Below the pieces are notes generated by a model. It saw nothing but the letters and a program-made list of their open reading frames with translations, ran no database searches and was not told the DNA's origin. From SXTU01 sp964496695 (lineage in GTDB: Bacteria > Verrucomicrobiota > Verrucomicrobiia > Limisphaerales > SXTU01): a stretch of DNA of 64,000 nt. The stretch spans positions 67,588-131,587 of the forward strand of contig CAZCBE010000005.1 in assembly GCA_964496695.1 (NCBI GenBank), read 5' to 3'. How positions within the stretch are numbered: position 1 is the stretch's first letter; each line of letters begins with the position of its first letter. Of the stretch, positions 41,939 to 50,076 are shown one piece after another. The position numbers and the translations under genes are program-made.

Positions 41939-43024
41939 TTACTTTTCCAGTGCGGCAACAAGCTTCTTCTTCTCCTCCTCAAACTTCGTCTGCATTTCGG
42001 CACGCTTGGCCTTCGCGGCGGCCTTCTGGGCTTCGAGTTCCTCGGGCTTGGTCTTCTTCGCATCGGGGTCACGCACGGCACCAACGGCGTCCTGCGCCTT
42101 GCTCGCGGCGTTGGCGGCGGCGGTCACGGCGGCGACCCAGGTGGCGTCAGACTTGGCCTTGGCGAGGTAGGCGTTGGCGTCCTTGCCCGCGATGGACGCA
42201 GCGAAGGCGACCACGCTGCGGTTGTGTTCCGCCTGCTGCACGTCGGGGTTCGGTGTGGCCGGGCCTTCGATCAGCTTCGTGGCCCACTTGATGCCGGCGA
42301 GCAGGTGCTCGTGAAACTTCGCGTCCTTCCACGTCGCGTCGTTGTGGCCAAGGTTGGTGTAGAAGAGCCGGCCGCTGCCGTATTCGCGCACCCAGCAGAC
42401 GGGCACGAGATAGGGGCGCTTGGGCGAGGACTTCACCATGTCCAGGCTGTAGAGAACGCGCACGGCCTTCTGGTCGTAGTCGGTGTATTGGTAGATCTCG
42501 TCCTTCCACTGAAACTCGCTGCCCAGCATGGCGACCACCGGATGGCCGGGCTCATGGTTCACGAACGTGGCAAGCGTGCCGCTGCCCCACGGATGCCCGG
42601 CGAAGCTGCCGTTGATGAGGCTCGTGTAACCCTTGAAGTCCTTGAAGGTGTCCGTCGCGCTGTGCGTGCCGATGAAGCCCTTGCCCTGCTTCACAAAGTC
42701 CAGCAGCGCCTCGCGCGGCTCGCCCGCCGGCAGCAGCGATCCGGTGGTGTAGAAGAACAGCGCGTCATACTTCGCCAGGTTCTCCTTCGTCAGCACCGCG
42801 ATGGCGTCCTGGGAGAAGTCCGTCGTGAAGATGCCGGACTTCTCGCCCAGCTCCTTCATCTGCTGCTCGACGAGGCAAAGCTGGTCGGGCATGGGGCGCG
42901 TCACCGGGCCATGGCGGAAACCCTTGGACTGGGTGATGACGAGGATCTTCTTGGCCGCCGCCTCGGCGCTAGCGGTGGCGAGGAGGAGGGCAACGGCGAA
43001 GGGAAGGAGACGGGACAGTTTCAT
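41939..43024 (-). CDS. Secreted ThuA-domain protein
   Basis: 361 residues. Signal peptide MKLSRLLPFAVALLLATASAEA, then a ThuA-like (glutamine-amidotransferase-fold) domain: KKILVITQSKGFRHGPVTRP, YDALFFYTTG, GKGFIGTHSATDTF and GRLFYTNLGHNDATWKD. The catalytic Cys of amidotransferases is absent, as is normal for ThuA-like proteins. The last ~90 residues form an Ala/Lys/Glu-rich coiled coil (EELEAQKAAAKAKRAEMQTKFEEEKKKL) that may mediate association. ThuA proteins act in trehalose or other sugar utilisation, probably with the ketosugar route; the DUF1080 gene just downstream supports a sugar role. Start ATG 43024. Confidence 0.9.
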   Translation of the reverse strand: MKLSRLLPFAVALLLATASAEAAAKKILVITQSKGFRHGPVTRPMPDQLCLVEQQMKELGEKSGIFTTDFSQDAIAVLTKENLAKYDALFFYTTGSLLPAGEPREALLDFVKQGKGFIGTHSATDTFKDFKGYTSLINGSFAGHPWGSGTLATFVNHEPGHPVVAMLGSEFQWKDEIYQYTDYDQKAVRVLYSLDMVKSSPKRPYLVPVCWVREYGSGRLFYTNLGHNDATWKDAKFHEHLLAGIKWATKLIEGPATPNPDVQQAEHNRSVVAFAASIAGKDANAYLAKAKSDATWVAAVTAAANAASKAQDAVGAVRDPDAKKTKPEELEAQKAAAKAKRAEMQTKFEEEKKKLVAALEK

Positions 43025-43098
43025 GGCGGGGCGTTGGTTATCAGTGACGAGGGGTAAGGACTGGACGGCGGGGAGTGGAATTCAAGGCGACAAAGCTG

Positions 43099-43224
43099 AA
43101 TGACCAATGACCAGTTCCCAAGGTCCAATCAATGACCAAGCCCCAAGGCCCATCAGTGACACGGCGCGGTCGCAATGCTCCATTGGGCATTCATTGGTCA
43201 TTGCGTCATTGGCCATTGGTCATT
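43099..43224. repeat. Inverted repeats of CAATGACCAATG type
   Basis: Left words AATGACCAATGACC and CCAATCAATGACC are mirrored by ATTGGTCATTGCGTC and ATTGGCCATTGGTCATT to the right. They fill the gap between the MoxR ATPase gene and the ThuA-like gene. No promoter stands out. Confidence 0.75.
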
Positions 43225-43228
43225 CCCG

Positions 43229-44215
43229 TCACACCGGCACCGGCACGGACTCAATGATGTGGTCAATGACCGAACGTGCCGTGACCGTGACCGAGCGCGT
43301 GCCGCGCCGCGTGATGAGCCGGTGGGGCAGAACGAGCCGTGCGGCCTGCTTGATGTCGTCCGGCAGGACATAATCCCGGCCTGCGAGCAGCGCGAGCGAC
43401 TGGCCGAAGCGCTGCACATCGAGGCTGCCGCGCGGGCTGGCCCCGTATTCCAGTGAGTCCGCCTGGCGCGTGGCGTGGACGATGTCCACCAGATAGCCCA
43501 GGAGCGATTCCTCAATGCCCACGTTGCGCACTGCGGCGTGGACTTGCGCGAGCGTGGCCGGCGTCATCACCGGCTCCAGCTTGGTGAGCGGGTCGTCGTG
43601 CTGCTGCATCTGGAGGAGCTTCATCTCCATCGCCCGGTCCAGATAGCCGATGCTCAGGCGCACCATGAAGCGGTCCATCTGAGCAAAGGGCAGCGGGTAG
43701 GTGCCTTCCAATTCGACGGGGTTCTGCGTGGCCAGCACGAAGAACGGCCATTCCAGCGGGTGCCGCTGGCCGTCCACCGTGACCCCCTGCTCTTCCATCG
43801 CTTCCAGCAGCGCGGACTGCGTGCGCGGCGTGGCGCGGTTGATCTCATCCGCCAGCAGGATGTTGGTGAAGACTGGCCCACGCCGGAAGGTGAATTCCTG
43901 CCGCTCCGGCGCGAAGATGGTCACCCCGGTGATGTCCGACGGCAGCAGGTCCGCCGTGAACTGCACGCGCTTGAAGTCCGCCGCGAGTGAGCGGGCGAGC
44001 GCCTTGGCCAGCAAGGTCTTGCCCAGCCCGGGCACGTCCTCGATGAGCACATGCCCGCCAGAAACCAGCGCCAGCACGGCATGCGATACCACCTGCTCCT
44101 TGCCGATGAACACGCGTGAGACATTTTCCACCAGACGCCGGACGTGCGCCGAAGCGGAGTGGTCCGTCGCGGGCGGCGGAGCGGGATTCGGCGTGGGGCG
44201 GTCTTTAAGCAACAT
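43229..44215 (-). CDS. MoxR-family AAA+ ATPase
   Basis: 328-residue AAA+ chaperone-type ATPase. Walker A is in HVLIEDVPGLGKTLLAKALA, Walker B in NILLADEINRATPRTQSALLEAMEE, sensor 1 at VLATQNPVELEGTYPLPFAQMDRF. MoxR proteins help insert metal cofactors or assemble complexes, commonly with a VWA-domain partner and a DUF58 protein. Neither partner is in this window. The gene lies immediately after the ActA-F/oxidase-like operon on the same strand (gap 268 bp with repeats), so a maturation role for that respiratory complex is possible but unproven. Start ATG 44215. Confidence 0.92.
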   Translation of the reverse strand: MLLKDRPTPNPAPPPATDHSASAHVRRLVENVSRVFIGKEQVVSHAVLALVSGGHVLIEDVPGLGKTLLAKALARSLAADFKRVQFTADLLPSDITGVTIFAPERQEFTFRRGPVFTNILLADEINRATPRTQSALLEAMEEQGVTVDGQRHPLEWPFFVLATQNPVELEGTYPLPFAQMDRFMVRLSIGYLDRAMEMKLLQMQQHDDPLTKLEPVMTPATLAQVHAAVRNVGIEESLLGYLVDIVHATRQADSLEYGASPRGSLDVQRFGQSLALLAGRDYVLPDDIKQAARLVLPHRLITRRGTRSVTVTARSVIDHIIESVPVPV

Positions 44216-44280
44216 GGCTTCAGGTGGAACGCGGCTGCGGGCGAAGTGTTCCGGCGAAGCAGGGGAAATGCAATGACGGT

Positions 44281-44432
44281 GTGCCCAAAAGGGTCAACCT
44301 AAGCCATGGGGCGCGGCCCTCTGGGCCGCAGCGGCTGGCAGCAGGGAATGACGTAGGAATGTCCGAAGCACTTTCAGCAAGGTGGCCGCTGCGGCCCGGA
44401 GGGCCGCGCTCCGGGCAAGGGGCGGATGCGCC
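44281..44432. repeat. TIR element family, copy F
   Basis: The inner arms at 44309-44335 (GCGCGGCCCTCTGGGCCGC) and 44384-44412 (GCGGCCCGGAGGGCCGCGC) are inverted. The outer ends GTGCCCAAAAGGGTCAACC and GGCGGATGCGCCG are the worn family termini. The interior resembles copy E reversed (shared CTGCTGCC / GGCAGCAG words). Confidence 0.6.
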
Positions 44433-44483
44433 GTCAGCCTCCCGGTTGGCTGTTACCGATTCACCCTGCCCTGCCTTGACCGC

Positions 44484-45101
44484 TCAGGGAATCGGCTCGA
44501 GCGTCTCAACACGCCACTTCTGGCTGCCCATGGCGGTCGTGCCCTCGCGCACGGCCTTGACCTGCTGGGGAGTGACGTGGCTGGCGCCATTGCCCCAGTC
44601 CTTGTTGCCCCGGATGTAGGTGAGGACGGCAGCGATGTCGTAGTCGTTATACACGTCCCGGAAGGCCAGCATCGCCGGGTTGTCATAGACGACGTCCTTG
44701 ACCTTGATCGGTCCCTCGACGGCATTCAGAACGATACGGATCAGACGGTCCGGCTTCTCACGCACCACCCACTCGGAACCGGCCAGCGGCGGAAAGTTCA
44801 GGGGCACCGAACCAAGCCCAGTCGCCTGGTGGCAGCCAACACAACCGCCAGCGTAAACCGCAGCACCGCGCTTGTAGAGCACGACCTCGGGGGCTTCATT
44901 TACGCCCGGTGGAAGCGTCTTCATCCCCGCCTGAAACACATCCGCGCGGAAGGCACCGCCCGTGTTCTCGACGTGGAGGAAGCAGCCAAACAGCAGGACG
45001 ATCAGCAGCACGAACGGCCATGAACTGCCCTTGCCGTCGGCGGACACCGTCGGTTCGGACTCGACGCTCGGGGGCGCGGGCTTGTGCTTGTTCTTGCTCA
45101 T
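44484..45101 (-). CDS. Membrane-anchored monoheme cytochrome c of the oxidase-like module
   Basis: 205 residues. A cytoplasmic Pro/Lys-rich tail, one membrane helix (about 26-44, SWPFVLLIVLLFGCFLHV), then a class I cytochrome c domain with GGCVGCHQATGLG (heme c) and a candidate axial methionine in YDNPAMLAFRD. The chain ends at WRVETLEPIP. Position: third gene of the CcoN/CcoO-like set, its start overlapping the CcoO-like stop by 4 nt (ATGA), so translational coupling is near certain. It resembles a one-heme stand-in for CcoP. This is the one subunit of the module whose redox ligands all look intact, so it may carry electrons out of complex III. Confidence 0.88.
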   Translation of the reverse strand: MSKNKHKPAPPSVESEPTVSADGKGSSWPFVLLIVLLFGCFLHVENTGGAFRADVFQAGMKTLPPGVNEAPEVVLYKRGAAVYAGGCVGCHQATGLGSVPLNFPPLAGSEWVVREKPDRLIRIVLNAVEGPIKVKDVVYDNPAMLAFRDVYNDYDIAAVLTYIRGNKDWGNGASHVTPQQVKAVREGTTAMGSQKWRVETLEPIP

Positions 45102-46189
45102 GGCTTGGCGGGAGCAGCCGGACTGATCGGCGGCGTGGCGGCGGGTGCCTCCGGGAGGCTGACGTCATTCCGCTGGTTCAGCAGATAGGCGACGAGGGCA
45201 CGCGCGTCGGGCTTGGGAAATACCGGGGCGTCCTTCCCGGGCAGGAGGAGCGGCTCGCCAGCGAAGCGGACTTCGGGCTTCTGCTTTTCAAAGAGGTAGC
45301 CAGCCGAGGGGCAGGTCGAGTCCTTGGCCACGAGGCGCGGATTGTAGAGGTGGACGAGCAGATGGTGCTCCAGTTCGGCAGCCGCATTCGTGGTCGCGGC
45401 CTTCCATGGCGCGGCGAATTTCTCCGGCGCACGGGTGCCGAGGCTGGCGAGATCCGGCCCGATGCGGACGTTGCCCAGCAGCACGGGCGAGTCGTTGATG
45501 AAATCGCGGGACACGCTGCGGCGGGCACCCCAGCCGCGCTCGATGTCAGCTCCGAGGTTGTAGATGACCAGTTCGGCCTTCGCCCCGGCGTCGGTCAGGA
45601 GCTTCACCGTGCGTTCGGCCTCGTCGGGGCCGATCTTGACCGCAATCTCAGCCGGCAGCTTTCCCGCCAGTTCATTGACGGTCGGGCCGGAACCCGGGCG
45701 GACGATGCCAGCCTTGTCGTCGGCGTGCTTGAGGAGCGCGAGGTCCTTCGCAAACTGGACGACCTTGGGCGCGACGTTCGTGTCCCCGGCGAGCGCAGGC
45801 GGCAGCGTGACCGGAGCGATGGGCGAATTCGGGAGGGCCTTCGCGAGTGCGATGAGCAGGTCGAGGTTGACGATGTTCGTCTTGCCGCTGCCCGGCGGTT
45901 CCAGATTGAAGGTGCTGGCATTGGTGCCCACCTCGGTGAGGCGTGCGCCGAAGAGGAGTTCCGACTGGCGCAACTGCCGGGTGTGGCACTGATAGCAGCC
46001 GAGCGAGCGGTAAACTTCCGCCCCCTGGGCCGCGAGGCCGGGCCGGGCCGCCGGAAAGACATCCGAACTGTTGGGCACCGGGGCCGGAGCCAGCGCCCCG
46101 AGCTGCAACTGCGGGGCCATGACCAGCGCCGCCCACGAGCAGGCGAGCGAGAACATAGCGCCCGCACCAATGATCGGTCCGTATTTCAT
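45098..46189 (-). CDS. CcoO-like monoheme cytochrome c with altered axial ligand and a long insertion
   Basis: 363 residues. N-terminal anchor helix (about 5-25), then AQGAEVYRSLGCYQCHTRQLRQ, matching the CcoO heme site (Cys65, Cys68, His69). Residues about 85-218 are an insertion not found in CcoO; its second half (DEAERTVKLLTDAGAKAELV) is shaped like a small alpha/beta domain. The rest returns to CcoO: RGWGARRSVSRDFIND, RIGPDLASLG and HLYNPRLV. In CcoO the next segment contains the axial Met (KMPSYPWL); here it reads TCPSAGYLF, so Cys293 stands where Met should be. The gene overlaps both neighbours by 4 nt. Probably still binds heme c, with His/Cys or five-coordinate geometry. Confidence 0.85.
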   Translation of the reverse strand: MKYGPIIGAGAMFSLACSWAALVMAPQLQLGALAPAPVPNSSDVFPAARPGLAAQGAEVYRSLGCYQCHTRQLRQSELLFGARLTEVGTNASTFNLEPPGSGKTNIVNLDLLIALAKALPNSPIAPVTLPPALAGDTNVAPKVVQFAKDLALLKHADDKAGIVRPGSGPTVNELAGKLPAEIAVKIGPDEAERTVKLLTDAGAKAELVIYNLGADIERGWGARRSVSRDFINDSPVLLGNVRIGPDLASLGTRAPEKFAAPWKAATTNAAAELEHHLLVHLYNPRLVAKDSTCPSAGYLFEKQKPEVRFAGEPLLLPGKDAPVFPKPDARALVAYLLNQRNDVSLPEAPAATPPISPAAPAKP

Positions 46190-47604
46190 CGGGCACCTCC
46201 ACAGCAGGCAGCGCAGGCACGGCGCAAGGCCAGGCCAAAGTTCGCCATAAAGGCCAAAGCCGCGAGTGCGAGCGCACCGTAGCCGACCGTGACCAGCTTC
46301 AGATGGCCGGCCACCCCGACCACGCCGTCCTTAAGGAAATCTTTGGTGGCGCTGGCATTCACCGGCCCCTGCGCAAACAGGCCAGCCGCACTGAAACCAA
46401 TGCCTACCGCCAGCACGCCCAGCAGCGCCGCCCAGAAGGTGAGGTCCGCCAGCCCTTCGGAGGGCAGTTCATCCTCCCCGGTGGTAAGCCGGGCGACGAT
46501 GTAGTGCAGCGCGCCGAGCGCCGAAAGGCCGAACACGCCGAGCACCACGATGTCCGTGCGGGCGGAGGCGAAGAAGGTGAACTGTGTGGAGTGTCCGCTC
46601 AGGAACGCCGTGCGGAGCGTCACACCGAGCAGCAGCAACGCCGCCACCAGCAGGAAGCGGAAGGTGGCGTTCTCCTTCCACGACTCGGCAATCTTCCCCT
46701 CGGCGGTCTGCCAGAGGCTGACCAGCAGGACGAGGACCGGCACCGCGACCAGCAGATTGGCCGACCCGCTGACCGATGGAATCCACGCCGGCACCGCCGC
46801 GAGCTGCGAGAGGCCGCACCATCCGCCGATGAGCAGCAGCAGCCAGAAGCCGATGCGCGCGAGGCTCGGATTGGCGAGCGGACGACCGACGGTCTTGGGC
46901 ACAAAGTAGAAAAGCACCGCGAGGGCCATCCCGGTCAGGACAATCTGAAGCAGGTTGTTCGCGAACCACCCGGCCACAATGGCCTGCACCACGCCGGGCA
47001 CCTGCCAGCCCAGCAGCAGGCCCTGCGCCGTCGAGAGAATCCACGGGAACCACAGCAGCGCGGCGAGCACGAACCACAGCGAGACGTAGAGTTCGCGCTC
47101 GGTGCGTTGATGCAGCGTCACCAGCGCCCAGGCCCCGAAGCAGGCGTAGCTGGCGAAGAGCGGCAGCGCGGCATAGAGCGGGAATTCGAGCAGATCAAAG
47201 CCGGTCGCGTCTCCTGCCAGGATGCCAAGCACACCCACCGTCACGGCGATGTTCCAGAACTTGGCGGCGATGGTAAGTCCGATGGGGGCGACAAGTTCCA
47301 CCCGGCCCAGACGTGCGATCAACCAGAGGGCCAGGGCGAAGGCGGTCTGCAACGCGAAGCCGTAGGTCAGCGCATTGACGGCGGCCGGACGGAGCCGCCC
47401 ATAGGTCACCCACGCGCAGCCTTCCATGAAGGTCGGGTGGTAGAGCTGGATGCTGGCGAGGAGCGCGACGACCGCGCCGAAAACCAGCCAGGCCGCACCG
47501 CTGAAAGCGAGGAACAGGACCGGCAGCCGGCACGACGCCTCGACCGCCACTACGGAGGGCGCGGGGGCGCAGGCGGTCTGGCTGCTGGGTTGCGTGATGG
47601 TCAT
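46186..47604 (-). CDS. CcoN-like oxidase subunit I homologue lacking all heme and CuB ligands
   Basis: 472-residue multi-pass protein aligned by eye to cbb3 oxidase subunit I (CcoN). Framework phrases are kept: YGRLRPAAVNALTYGF (CcoN has GRLRPLHTNAV), FYFVPKTVGRP (YYFVPKxxxRP) and GALHYIVARLTTGE. At the ligand positions the histidines are gone: low-spin heme His to Ala75, the CuB histidines to Asn216, Gly264 and Leu265, and the paired heme histidines to Ala348 and Thr350. Only five histidines remain, none aligned to a ligand position. So it should not bind heme b, heme b3 or CuB and cannot reduce oxygen. It is nevertheless complete, without stop codons, and coupled to the CcoO-like gene (4-nt overlap). 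Confidence 0.85.
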   Translation of the reverse strand: MTITQPSSQTACAPAPSVVAVEASCRLPVLFLAFSGAAWLVFGAVVALLASIQLYHPTFMEGCAWVTYGRLRPAAVNALTYGFALQTAFALALWLIARLGRVELVAPIGLTIAAKFWNIAVTVGVLGILAGDATGFDLLEFPLYAALPLFASYACFGAWALVTLHQRTERELYVSLWFVLAALLWFPWILSTAQGLLLGWQVPGVVQAIVAGWFANNLLQIVLTGMALAVLFYFVPKTVGRPLANPSLARIGFWLLLLIGGWCGLSQLAAVPAWIPSVSGSANLLVAVPVLVLLVSLWQTAEGKIAESWKENATFRFLLVAALLLLGVTLRTAFLSGHSTQFTFFASARTDIVVLGVFGLSALGALHYIVARLTTGEDELPSEGLADLTFWAALLGVLAVGIGFSAAGLFAQGPVNASATKDFLKDGVVGVAGHLKLVTVGYGALALAALAFMANFGLALRRACAACCGGAR

Positions 47605-47635
47605 TTAGGCGGTGGCGGCGGGGAGATTGAGAGTA

Positions 47636-47712
47636 GGATTAGGAGTAAGATTAAGAAGGTAAGGTCGCATTGCTCACACTCTTACTCTTGCTCATAATCT
47701 TAATCCTAATCC
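47636..47712. repeat. Inverted repeat of GGATTAGGAGTAAGATTAAG type
   Basis: The left arm 47636-47655 is mirrored by CTTACTCTTG...CTTAATCCTAATCC (47681-47712). A relative occurs at 61037-61118. It lies inside the respiratory operon between the small Cys-rich gene and the CcoN-like gene, where a hairpin could lower downstream expression. Confidence 0.8.
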
Positions 47713-47719
47713 GTTTTTC

Positions 47720-48118
47720 TCACTCAAACGCGCTCGGCTTCTCCGGCGCCTTCGGCGGCGGAGCGGTGATCTTCTCGACGCGCGCCACAAAAGCGGTGCG
47801 GCCGGTGACTTCCTGATAGTCCTTCAAGGTCAGTTCCATCGCCGTGGTGACGGGGATGCGATAGACGCCCTTGGCCTTGTCGAGCACGGCGGTGCTGTTC
47901 ATCTCCTGCGCCGTGGTCTGGCGGAGTTCCGCCTGCGCCTTGGCGCGCTCCTGGGCACGGGCCGTGCGGGCCGCTTTCGCCCCGGTCGCGGTGTAGTGCT
48001 TGAGCATGGCGTTCAGGCCGACGCCCAGCAGGATGACGACCAGCGCGCCGACGAAGTAGGCGGCCTTGGTGCGGCAGGCGGGACTGCAGCAGGACTCTTT
48101 GGATTCTTGGCAGCTCAT
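47720..48118 (-). CDS. Small Cys-rich single-helix membrane protein in the Act operon
   Basis: 132 residues. The first 15 residues carry four cysteines (MSCQESKESCCSPAC), then one helix (about 20-40, AYFVGALVVILLGVGLNAML), then a charged periplasmic or cytoplasmic domain of ~85 residues (AQERAKAQAELRQTTAQ, YRIPVTTAMELTLKDYQEV). No family recognised. It sits 12 bp downstream of ActF and is followed by the oxidase-like genes, so it joins the two halves of the operon. The cysteine cluster could bind a metal or be an assembly factor, but nothing proves this. It ends in APPPKAPEKPSAFE. Confidence 0.7.
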   Translation of the reverse strand: MSCQESKESCCSPACRTKAAYFVGALVVILLGVGLNAMLKHYTATGAKAARTARAQERAKAQAELRQTTAQEMNSTAVLDKAKGVYRIPVTTAMELTLKDYQEVTGRTAFVARVEKITAPPPKAPEKPSAFE

Positions 48119-48130
48119 CGTGGGTGCGGG

Positions 48131-49426
48131 TTAGTGGGCGGCCTTGCTGGAAGCGGGTTCGACATACACGCCCATGGACTCGGCCACGCGCGGATCGCGC
48201 TGCGGATAGGGCGGGTGGGCATTGAAGGCGCGGCTGAACATGAAGATCATCACCGCGAGGATGCCGCCCAGCGAGAGCACGTCGAAGATGCCGATATGCA
48301 GCCCGTCGGGATACAGGGTCGGGCCGATGTTGAACTGAAGGTCCATGTAGTGGCAGAACCAGGCCCAGCCCGCCATGGTGCTCATGAACCCGAGGTTCAG
48401 CTTGCGGTGGATGGGCAGCAGGAGAATAAACGGCATCCAGAAATGGCCGAAGATGGTCAACTGACCGACCCACCACCAGCTTCCCTTTTCGCGCGCCACA
48501 TACCAGAAGGTTTCCTCCGGCACGGCCGCGTTCCAGATCAGGAAATACTGGCTGAAGTGGACGTAGGCGTAGAAGACGGTGAACGCCAGGAACAGCTTGC
48601 CAGCGTCGTGGAAGGTCACTTCCCGCGCGACGTCCTTCAAGTCACCGCGGTTGCGGAAGTAGAGCAGCAGCCAGTAGGTGGTGATGACGGTCACCCACAC
48701 GCTGCCGGCGAAGTAAATCACGCCATACATGGTGGAGAAGAACTGGTGGGACAGCGCCTTCATCCAGTAGATCGCCGCGCCGGTCAGGCTGAAGGCGAAG
48801 ACGAAGATGCCGCCGGCCGCATACCGACGCATCGTGCGGGTGTGGCTGGCCGCGCCGTCCTTGTCCTGCGCGAGCGAAGCGCTGCGCAGCCCGTTGGCGA
48901 TAAAATACCAGGCCACAAACAGCAGACCGGAAACGACGTAAAAGGCGGTCTTGGTAAAGAGCGGGAATTTCGCATGCAACGCATGGTCAGGATGCGCCTG
49001 CATTTCCGCGCTCATCCACGGGAAGATCTCCGGCGCAAGCGCACCAATCGGAATCCAGAGGATGGCCATCGTGGGGCAGAGCAGGCACGCGATGTGTTCG
49101 AGGAACCGGCGGATGGGCAGCATCCACTGCGCGTCGAAGAGGTGGTTCAGGATGACGAGGAACAGCGCGCCCAGGCAGAAGCTCAGGCAGAACATGTAAG
49201 CCGTGAGGTAGGCGTAGCCAAACTGCTTGACCATTGTGGGATGACCGGCGGGACCATGCGTGTGACCGTGGTGGTCATCCGCCTTGGCCTCAACCTTGGC
49301 TTCCGTCTTGGCGTGCTCGGCGGCGAAGGCGCCGTTGCCCAGCAGGGCGGCGGCGAACAGCGCGACCACGACGGCGGCGACGCTGCGGCGCAGGCCGGAG
49401 AAGAAATAAAGTGCGTGCGAGGTCAT
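48131..49426 (-). CDS. actF: Alternative complex III subunit ActF (NrfD-like quinol-binding membrane subunit)
   Basis: 431-residue NrfD/PsrC-family membrane protein with about ten helices and a His-rich N-terminal loop (DDHHGHTHGPAGHP). In alternative complex III, ActC and ActF are the two homologous NrfD-like subunits around the quinol site and proton channels. Identifying features are MVKQFGYAYLTAYMFCLSFCLGALFLVILNHLF and WAWFCHYMDLQFN near the end. The signal-like start (MTSHALYFFSGLRRSVAAVVVALFAAALLGNGAFA) may be cleaved. It follows ActE by 4 bp and precedes the Cys-rich gene by 12 bp. Symbols follow the Rhodothermus/Flavobacterium naming. Confidence 0.92.
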   Translation of the reverse strand: MTSHALYFFSGLRRSVAAVVVALFAAALLGNGAFAAEHAKTEAKVEAKADDHHGHTHGPAGHPTMVKQFGYAYLTAYMFCLSFCLGALFLVILNHLFDAQWMLPIRRFLEHIACLLCPTMAILWIPIGALAPEIFPWMSAEMQAHPDHALHAKFPLFTKTAFYVVSGLLFVAWYFIANGLRSASLAQDKDGAASHTRTMRRYAAGGIFVFAFSLTGAAIYWMKALSHQFFSTMYGVIYFAGSVWVTVITTYWLLLYFRNRGDLKDVAREVTFHDAGKLFLAFTVFYAYVHFSQYFLIWNAAVPEETFWYVAREKGSWWWVGQLTIFGHFWMPFILLLPIHRKLNLGFMSTMAGWAWFCHYMDLQFNIGPTLYPDGLHIGIFDVLSLGGILAVMIFMFSRAFNAHPPYPQRDPRVAESMGVYVEPASSKAAH

Positions 49427-49430
49427 GGCG

Positions 49431-50075
49431 TTACTTCAGCGTGGCGCGTTCGGCGGCGGGCACTTCCTCCAAGGTCGCATAGCGGGCGCGCTGGAGGGCG
49501 CGGACGTAGGCGACGATGGCCCAGCGGTCGTTGATTTCGATGTTCGCGGCGTAGCCCTGCATGTTCGGGGCCTTGCCTTCGCTGATGATGCGGAACACCT
49601 GGCCATCGGGAATGACGATGGCGTTCTTTTCAAGCAGGTTGGCCACCACCGGCATCGCACCGATCTTCTTGGTGATGCCGTTGCCGTCGCCGGTCGCGCC
49701 GTGGCACGGGAGGCAGGAGATGTTGTAGCGCTCACGGCCCCGCGCCAGCAGCGCGGCGTTCACCGGCACCGGGATGCTGGCGACGAAGTTGGTCGTGCCC
49801 ACGATGACACCTGTGTTGACCACGTTGCCCTGCCAGGTGTCGTTGTTCACGAAGCCGATCTGCTGGGCGACCGTGCCCGCGACGTGCGGCTGGGAACTGC
49901 GGCCGTCCGGCAGGTAGCTGTTGGGCACCTGTGGGCGGAGCTTGGCCTGGCGCACCATGTCGTTGAAGATTTCCAAGGGCGGCTTGCGGAAGTCCGTGCC
50001 GCGCCGTCCGGCAATGCCGAAAACGGTCAGCGACAGCAGCAGGAAGCCAAGCACGAAGGCGAAGAAGTAACGCAT
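49431..50075 (-). CDS. actE: Alternative complex III subunit ActE (monoheme cytochrome c)
   Basis: 214 residues. N-terminal helix (MRYFFAFVLGFLLLSLTVFGIAG), then a cytochrome c domain: RGRERYNISCLPCHGATGDGNG (heme c) and, further along, EGKAPNMQGYAANI with the likely axial methionine. This subunit passes electrons from the quinol-oxidising core toward a periplasmic acceptor. The start at ATG 50075 is one base after the ActD stop; the longer in-frame extension would overlap ActD by over 120 nt and is rejected. Part of the continuous ActA-F operon. Confidence 0.92.
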   Translation of the reverse strand: MRYFFAFVLGFLLLSLTVFGIAGRRGTDFRKPPLEIFNDMVRQAKLRPQVPNSYLPDGRSSQPHVAGTVAQQIGFVNNDTWQGNVVNTGVIVGTTNFVASIPVPVNAALLARGRERYNISCLPCHGATGDGNGITKKIGAMPVVANLLEKNAIVIPDGQVFRIISEGKAPNMQGYAANIEINDRWAIVAYVRALQRARYATLEEVPAAERATLK

Positions 50076-50076
50076 G

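Noticed and set aside
46186..47604. A functional cbb3 oxidase subunit I
   Set aside because: Every histidine ligand position is substituted, so oxygen reduction cannot be supported by this sequence.
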